Made by a program: the position numbers and the translations under genes. From Verrucomicrobiota bacterium (GTDB taxonomy: Bacteria > Verrucomicrobiota > Lentisphaeria > Oligosphaerales > JAFGRS01): a stretch of DNA of 10,366 bases. Below are positions 6,251 through 10,366 of the stretch, piece by piece; positions within the stretch are counted from its first letter, which is position 1; each line of letters begins with the position of its first letter. The notes below the pieces were generated by a model. The model worked only from the letters and a program-made list of their open reading frames with translations. It was not told the origin of the DNA and searched no databases. The stretch lies in the NCBI GenBank assembly GCA_019136035.1, contig JAGVUW010000081.1, positions 1-10,366 on the forward strand, given 5' to 3'.

Positions 6251-6313
6251 CTCCGAACTCCGAACTCAGAACTCCGAACTCTGAACTCTGAACTTTGAAC
6301 TCCGGACTTCGGG
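6251..6313. repeat. Heptamer tandem array B1 (CTCCGAA/CTCTGAA, 9 units)
   Basis: There are nine 7-bp units: CTCCGAA (three times, with one CTCAGAA between), CTCTGAA twice, CTTTGAA, CTCCGGA and CTTCGGG. Read on the minus strand, the units are GAGTTCG or GAGTTCA, the same family as array A1 (GAGTCCG, GAGGTCA). Many of the unit differences are transitions. Confidence 0.9.
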
Positions 6314-6400
6314 GGGGGGACCCCCGAGGAATCCCGATCCGGTCCTTCCTTGCGCCTCTTGCGCTTTCTTGCGGCCCGATCTCTTCGGGCTTTGCCCGAT
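6309..6400. repeat. G-tract hairpin and CGCAAG-type element; rest of the spacer to 6514 empty
   Basis: A run of nine G (6311-6319) sits in the stem TCGGGGG/CCCCCGA (6309-6315 with 6321-6327). CTTGCG then occurs at 6349, 6358 and 6368, the inverted counterpart of the words at 599-622. Next come competing stems, GCCCGA/TCGGGC (6374-6379 with 6385-6390) and TCGGGC/GCCCGA (6385-6390 with 6394-6399). The last of these lies about 115 nt beyond the beta-helix stop codon and could end its transcript, though it has no U-tract. I see nothing else between 6401 and 6514. Confidence 0.55.
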
Positions 6401-6514
6401 CGGCGCCTCCTGCGACTCTGACGCCAACAAACCACCGGACCACCGCGACCCAACGCCGGGCGGGCAGACGGGCGCGGCCATCGCCGGCGCCCTCCGTTGC
6501 CATCCGTCAGGCGG

Positions 6515-7936
6515 TCACGGCGGGCCGCAGGCGCCCAGATCGGGCGGCGGCGTCGCCCGCCGCGGACGCTGGCCGCCATGCGGGACGTACTCCGTCGTGA
6601 TCGGATGGCGCGTCAGCATGACCTCGGGCAGCGGCGCGGCACGACCGATGCAGGGTGACCCCGGGGCCAGCCGGAAGTCGCCGCGGCCGGCGTCGATGAA
6701 GCCGGGATCCTCGCCGAAGATCTGCTCAGCGTCGACCAGGACGCCCTCGGCGCCGCGCACGAAGCGCAGCATGGCTTCGAAGGGCCGCGGGCACCAGTTG
6801 CCGCCGAAGACAGCAGTGCCGAGGGAGTTCATGGGCTGAAGCGTGCCCGAGGCCGACAGGCTGTGCAGGATGTTGTTGCGCACGATGGCGCGGTCCTGCG
6901 CCGCCGAGAGCCGCAGGAGTGTCGTCCTGCCAAGACGCGACGTGAGGATGGTATTATGGCAGAGGTACAGCGTGCCGTTGCGGTAGTTGGCGGGGTCGTC
7001 CTGGTCGCCGCCGTAGTGGATGACCTGGCGGTTGGCGGTGTCGGGGCGCTTGATGAGCACATTGCCGTAGACGAAGGTCTCCCGGTACTCGGGGGCATCA
7101 CGGATCGGCGCATGGTCGCTCTCCACCAGGTCGAGGAGACGGCTGCCGCCCTCGATCCAGTTGTAGCGGATGACCGTGCCGGCCGAGCGGTCCTTGAGGT
7201 TGTTGCCGAAGGAGTCCCGTCGCAGCGGCCCGAGGTGGTTATACTGAAAGACGATCCCCAGGGTCTCGGTGTAGACGTTGTGCTGGTAGATGCCGACCTC
7301 GGTGCCATTGCCGGAGATCTCGCACGCCTCGACGAGGAGGTCCCGGCTCTGCCGCGAGGACATGAGGCCATTGCTGCAGTCGTGGAGGCGGCAGCGGCGC
7401 AGGACGATGCTCACCCCGCTCTCGACCCAGATAGCCGCGGCGTTGTCGCGGTAGGTGCCCTGGCCGCGCCCGCTGGTGAAGGTCGCCGGAGGACGGGCGC
7501 CGCGGAACTCGAGGCCCTCGATGGTGATGTGGCTCGGCGTGACCTCCGGCGCCGAGCGCGTACCGCCAATCTTCAGAATGGCGCGGTCCTCGCCCCAGAA
7601 GTCCAGAGCCGGACGGCACGTGGCGTCAGCGCCATCGACGACGGGCAACTGCCCCTCGGGGCCGGGCACGCCCATGACTCGGACCGGGGCCTCGGCCGTG
7701 CCGGCAACCGCGATGGCCCACTTCTCGCGGTAGGGCTCTGCCCGCCAGTGGATGCGCACCGTGTCGCCGGCCTGCAGGGACTCCCAGGGCACCTCGCCGA
7801 TCGCCGGCAACGCCTGCCCGGGGCCGACCTCGAAGGTCCGCCCTGCCATCAGCGGCAGGGCCGGGGCCAGCCCGAGCAACGCCGTCAGGAGAACCAAGCG
7901 GCACGGCCACGGGCAGCTATCGGCCAGACCTGTCAT
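6515..7936 (-). CDS. Secreted right-handed parallel beta-helix protein
   Basis: From ATG 7936 the protein has 473 residues. It starts with a signal peptide: a basic residue at 13, a hydrophobic core at about 14-29 (LVLLTALLGLAPALPL) and likely cleavage near MAGR. The body has short, regularly recurring strands with Asn/Gly/Asp turns (HITIEGLEFRG, SIVLRRCRLHDCSNG, LLVEACEISGNG, GIVFQYNHLG, TVIRYNWIEGG, AIVRNNILHS), the usual signature of pectate-lyase-like beta-helices. The C-terminus has EDPGFIDAGRGDFRLAPGSPCIG, a cap motif seen in many such proteins. Relatives bind, cleave or epimerise polysaccharides. The substrate here is unknown, and the catalytic residues cannot be assigned with confidence. 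The frame is open upstream to a GTG at 7990, but ATG 7936 has AAGGAG seven bases before it and leads directly into the signal peptide. Confidence 0.88.
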   Translation of the reverse strand: MTGLADSCPWPCRLVLLTALLGLAPALPLMAGRTFEVGPGQALPAIGEVPWESLQAGDTVRIHWRAEPYREKWAIAVAGTAEAPVRVMGVPGPEGQLPVVDGADATCRPALDFWGEDRAILKIGGTRSAPEVTPSHITIEGLEFRGARPPATFTSGRGQGTYRDNAAAIWVESGVSIVLRRCRLHDCSNGLMSSRQSRDLLVEACEISGNGTEVGIYQHNVYTETLGIVFQYNHLGPLRRDSFGNNLKDRSAGTVIRYNWIEGGSRLLDLVESDHAPIRDAPEYRETFVYGNVLIKRPDTANRQVIHYGGDQDDPANYRNGTLYLCHNTILTSRLGRTTLLRLSAAQDRAIVRNNILHSLSASGTLQPMNSLGTAVFGGNWCPRPFEAMLRFVRGAEGVLVDAEQIFGEDPGFIDAGRGDFRLAPGSPCIGRAAPLPEVMLTRHPITTEYVPHGGQRPRRATPPPDLGACGPP

Positions 7937-7943
7937 TGGGGCT

Positions 7944-7949
7944 CTCCTT
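7944..7949 (-). promoter_or_regulatory. Shine-Dalgarno that sets the beta-helix start
   Basis: On the minus strand AAGGAG is followed by seven bases and then ATG 7936. This decides the start over the longer frame from GTG 7990, which would overlap the stop of the preceding gene and delay the signal peptide by 18 residues. Confidence 0.85.
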
Positions 7950-7981
7950 GTTACCTTCGTGTCCACGATGCGCCGCCTGAA

Positions 7982-8014
7982 CCGAATCACCGGCGCCCGG
8001 CGCCGGTGATTCGG
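7982..8014. repeat. 33-bp interrupted palindrome spanning the stop codon of the deacetylase-like gene
   Basis: Bases 7982-7997 are the exact reverse complement of 7999-8014, with one base between. In the minus-strand RNA this gives a stem of about 15 bp with a tight loop. It covers the last codons (RRITGAGRR) and the TGA at 7989-7987, and ends 32 nt before the Shine-Dalgarno of the beta-helix gene. There is no U-tract. It is a candidate partial terminator or RNA-stabilising hairpin that would set different levels for the two genes. Confidence 0.85.
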
Positions 8015-9084
8015 CGGTACCGGAAGTCGCGGTACTGGCCGGGGTCACCCCCCTGCCCGGCCTCGGCCGCATGCAGGATGTTCACCAGTTCGCGCGCGGT
8101 GACGAAGTGGTACCGCCAGGGGCGCCCATCCGGTCCGCTCGACGGGAGGTCACGGTAGAAGGCCGCCATAGGATCACCCAGGAGCATCTCCAGATTGCGC
8201 GGCAGGCCGCCGTGAGTATGGAGTTTGACGACCACCCACTCGGGGCGGCCGTGCACCCAGGCGGCGAGGTCGACCCAGAGCCGCAGGCGATCGGCGCTCG
8301 GCGGATTGGCGCCGGAGAGTTCGCCGTTCTCCAGACGCGGCAGCAGGCCGGCCTTGCGGCGGCGCCAGTTCAGCCCCAGCGGCCCCTGTACCATGAGCAG
8401 CCTTGGGTCGCCCGCGCCGGGTGCCGCGCCGACGGCAAGGGGCGTGCCGCGGTCGTGGGACTTGGGCTCAGGCGTGTCGCTGGCGTAGTAGACGCTGTTG
8501 ATGGTGTGCGTCTGCGTCGGATCTGGCGCGGAGGGCATGGTGAAGTCGGCGTAGCAGCCGCACTCACGCAGGACATCGAGTTCCTGCCGCACGCCGCAGT
8601 GCCGGCCGGATGGGTGCGAGTCGTCGAGAGCCCAGTCGCCATGGATGAAGCCGAAGCGGACCGCGCCGGTGTCGTCCTGGGCGAGGAAACCATGCTGGCG
8701 CAGACAGGCCACGCCCTCAGCGAGCTTGGTGCGCAGGCCGTCGGCGGTGTCGCGGTCGTGGTGCAGATGCACCTCGACCTCGGCATGGGCCGTGCGGCAC
8801 AGCTCCGCGAGGGCCTCGAGGACACCCGCGTCGGCCTGCTCGATCGGGTAGAAGAAGGTATGCGCTGGCGGCAGCCCGTCGGCATCGCGAGGTCCGGCGG
8901 ACAGGGCTGGGAAGCCCTTGCACCACGCCTCAACACGACGCATCGCCTCGTCGCGACTGGCCCCGTGAAAGGGCTCGAAGTGATCACAGACGCAAATCAG
9001 AACGTCAGTCGGGCCCGCGACGTTCGGACGGCGACACCGGGTCAGGTAGGACCACAGCCAGCGATCGAGGGCGCGGGGCGCCAT
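7987..9084 (-). CDS. Deacetylase-superfamily-like protein of an uncharacterised type
   Basis: The 365-residue protein resembles the seven-stranded barrel of glycoside hydrolase/deacetylase proteins but lacks the standard NodB motif spellings. Conserved-looking patches in order are VCDHFEPFHG (32-41), HTFFYPIEQ (75-83), EVEVHLHHDRDT (102-113), FGFIHGDWALDDS (144-156), FTMPSAPDPTQTHTINSVYY (181-200) and VVVKLHTHG (284-292). Asp34, His35, His106, His108 and His109 are possible metal ligands, and the late KLHTHG may match the fifth NodB motif. There is no signal peptide or membrane segment. The TFFYPIEQ patch and the tandem with sugar enzymes support a glycan-related hydrolase; the reaction is not shown. 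ATG 9084 has GAGGAG four bases upstream. It lies 69 bp after the GT2 gene and before the beta-helix gene, probably in one transcript. Confidence 0.72.
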   Translation of the reverse strand: MAPRALDRWLWSYLTRCRRPNVAGPTDVLICVCDHFEPFHGASRDEAMRRVEAWCKGFPALSAGPRDADGLPPAHTFFYPIEQADAGVLEALAELCRTAHAEVEVHLHHDRDTADGLRTKLAEGVACLRQHGFLAQDDTGAVRFGFIHGDWALDDSHPSGRHCGVRQELDVLRECGCYADFTMPSAPDPTQTHTINSVYYASDTPEPKSHDRGTPLAVGAAPGAGDPRLLMVQGPLGLNWRRRKAGLLPRLENGELSGANPPSADRLRLWVDLAAWVHGRPEWVVVKLHTHGGLPRNLEMLLGDPMAAFYRDLPSSGPDGRPWRYHFVTARELVNILHAAEAGQGGDPGQYRDFRYRRITGAGRR

Positions 9085-9088
9085 GGTT

Positions 9089-9094
9089 CTCCTC
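9089..9094 (-). promoter_or_regulatory. Shine-Dalgarno of the deacetylase-like gene
   Basis: GAGGAG on the minus strand is separated by AACC from ATG 9084. It supports that start. The remaining bases of the 69-bp spacer up to the GT2 stop show no promoter or terminator. Confidence 0.8.
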
Positions 9095-9153
9095 GCAGTC
9101 AGGAAAAGACAGCGGCAGTGGGTACCGCGGCCCGGGGCTGATCCAGGATCGCG

Positions 9154-10299
9154 TCAGGCGGCCTTGTCCCAGCCGGGACGTGACTGGCTGAAGAGGTAAT
9201 CGCGCAGGCCGAGCATCGTCCGCCAGTTGACGAACACGAAACTGGCCGGCAGGGCGACCGCGCGCAGACGCAGGCGCGGCAGACAGAGACCCAGAGCCGC
9301 GAGCAGGTAGAAGGCACCCTGCCCGACCAGGAGAAGACGGTACGGCGCCAGGTCCAGCAGCATAAGATTCGCCGCCAACATCGTCACCATCAGCGGGAAG
9401 CCGGCGAGGCGGAGGACCTTGTGCGAGATGAGCTGCCACCAGAGGCGGTGTCGCCAGGGCAGGAGCCACTCGGGGTAGCGGAACAGCATCTGGAAGTTGC
9501 CCATCATGGTGCGGCGCTTGCGACGGCGCTCGATGTCGGAGGCGAAGGGCTGCGGGTCGGTGCCGCGGGCCGCCGGCTCGTAGACCACGCGGTAGCCCTG
9601 CATCGCGATGGTCATGGGGATGACGACGTCGTCGAGGATCGTGTCGGTCGGGATCTCCCGGTAGGCACTGCGGCGCACGGCGCAGATGGCCCCGGTGTAG
9701 CCGACCGAGGAGTCGAAGGCGGCCTCCTGGCGCCGCACGAAGTTCTCCAGGCGCCAGTGCGCATCGACGCCGCCGCTGACCGCATCGGCGCCGTGAGCGA
9801 CCTCCAGAGAGCCGCAGACCGCCCCCACGCTCGGGTCGGCGAAGGGCTTCACAAAGGCGCGCAGGGCATCGACGGCAAAACGCTGACGGGCGTCGCCCAT
9901 GACCACGACCTCGCCCGTGGCCTGGGCCATGGCCGCGTTGATGCCATGGGCCTTGCCCGCATGCTCACGATGCACGATCACGCGCAGCCGCGGGTCGGTA
10001 ATGGCCGCCAGGGCCTCGTTGGTGCCGTCGGTGGAACCATCCGAGACCACGATCACCTCGAGGCGGTCAGCCGGGTAGTCAGCCTCGAGGAGGTTCGCAA
10101 CGCGGGCGGCGATGCGCTCGACGCCATTGCGGACGACGACGACAGCCGACAGCCGCGGCAGCCAGGCGGCGTCGCCCTTGGTCACAGGACGCGGGCGCAG
10201 ACGCGCCAGCACCGCCACGAGCAGCGGGTACCCTAGAAAGGTGTAGGCCAGGACAACCACGCTACCCCAGAACAGCGCCTGGATGATGACCTGACTCAT
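9154..10299 (-). CDS. Membrane-bound family 2 glycosyltransferase
   Basis: The 381-residue protein has one N-terminal membrane segment (about 5-32), a cytoplasmic GT-A domain, and three hydrophobic segments near the C-terminus (about 298-318, 323-341 and 344-360). GT2 motifs are SDGSTDGT (86-93, with Asp87 and Asp91 for the nucleotide), VMGDARQ (134-139, the metal-binding Asp region), SSVGYTGAICAVRR (197-210), and DTILDDVVIPM (219-229) with the catalytic Asp pair. RRRKRRTMMGNFQML (258-272) stands where processive enzymes have QxxRW. This pattern is common among exopolysaccharide GT2 enzymes of the chitin-synthase/NodC-like group. It may act processively or add one sugar; the absence of a clear QxxRW argues for caution. 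ATG 10299 precedes the membrane segment directly. Its ribosome-binding site is weak, and the frame is open upstream to the window edge but without a start codon. Confidence 0.92.
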   Translation of the reverse strand: MSQVIIQALFWGSVVVLAYTFLGYPLLVAVLARLRPRPVTKGDAAWLPRLSAVVVVRNGVERIAARVANLLEADYPADRLEVIVVSDGSTDGTNEALAAITDPRLRVIVHREHAGKAHGINAAMAQATGEVVVMGDARQRFAVDALRAFVKPFADPSVGAVCGSLEVAHGADAVSGGVDAHWRLENFVRRQEAAFDSSVGYTGAICAVRRSAYREIPTDTILDDVVIPMTIAMQGYRVVYEPAARGTDPQPFASDIERRRKRRTMMGNFQMLFRYPEWLLPWRHRLWWQLISHKVLRLAGFPLMVTMLAANLMLLDLAPYRLLLVGQGAFYLLAALGLCLPRLRLRAVALPASFVFVNWRTMLGLRDYLFSQSRPGWDKAA

Positions 10300-10366
10300 G
10301 GGTTGGCATCTCGTCGGGGGAGTTCGATCGAAGCCGGCATATGCACTGCTTGGCGATGCCCTCGGC
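10262..10366 (-). CDS. Possible 3' end of an upstream gene (partial)
   Basis: One minus-strand frame entering at 10366 reads AEGIAKQCICRLRSNSPDEM and ends at TAG 10264-10262, overlapping the GT2 start by 38 bases. Its first eight codons end in G or C, as in the real genes here. A second frame ends with a TGA that overlaps the GT2 ATG in the classic ATGA arrangement, but it has a third-position GC of only about half. With 67 bases outside GT2 I cannot choose between them, or exclude a non-coding leader. Confidence 0.25.
   Translation of the reverse strand, partial: AEGIAKQCICRLRSNSPDEMPTHESGHHPGAVLG

Noticed and set aside
5737..6291. Plus-strand repeat protein with an RRDDGTTG period.
   Set aside because: It is the translation of the octamer array and antisense to a clear GT4 gene; the array is the better explanation.
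332..6313. CRISPR array.
   Set aside because: The repeats are contiguous 7-8 bp units without spacers, and no cas gene is present.

Overview
The window is a high-GC bacterial exopolysaccharide or cell-surface glycan locus. All eight confident genes lie on the minus strand, so transcription runs from high to low coordinates. In that order they are: a membrane-anchored family 2 glycosyltransferase (10299-9154), a deacetylase-superfamily-like protein (9084-7987), a secreted parallel beta-helix protein (7936-6515), a first GT4 glycosyltransferase (5984-4794), a second GT4 glycosyltransferase (4623-3430), a polysaccharide deacetylase of the XrtA/PEP-CTERM type (3205-2342), an FkbM-family methyltransferase (1959-1180), and the N-terminus of a formyltransferase-family protein (291 to beyond the left edge). 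No exosortase, Wzx/Wzy, chain-length regulator or priming transferase is visible here. They may lie outside the window.

The layout has two styles. The right third (about 6.5-10.3 kb) is compact: short spacers and clear Shine-Dalgarno sequences ahead of the deacetylase-like and beta-helix genes. The left two thirds is loose. Every gene is separated from the next by 170-890 bp of non-coding DNA, most of it packed with short tandem repeats, a direct repeat and hairpins. Two spacers (292-1179 and 5985-6514) carry related repeat mosaics in opposite orientation: heptamer arrays, a CGCMAAG-type element, and a near-identical heptamer run of about 40 bp. The second also has a 19-unit octamer array that ends six bases before a glycosyltransferase start codon.

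Taken together, the genes suggest assembly of a repeat-unit glycan on the cytoplasmic side by three glycosyltransferases. The glycan would be decorated by O-methylation (FkbM) and perhaps N-formylation, deacetylated by the XrtA-type NodB protein, and processed or bound outside the cell by the beta-helix protein. This is inferred from family membership and co-location.

The organism cannot be named from this window. The GC content, the XrtA-type deacetylase next to a GT4 enzyme, and the abundance of period-7/8/9 intergenic repeats and REP-like hairpins are compatible with a Planctomycetota/PVC-like or similar environmental lineage, but that is a weak inference. The FkbM gene has visibly lower GC than its neighbours and may be a later arrival. 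The most unusual content of the window is the intergenic repeat architecture rather than any single enzyme.
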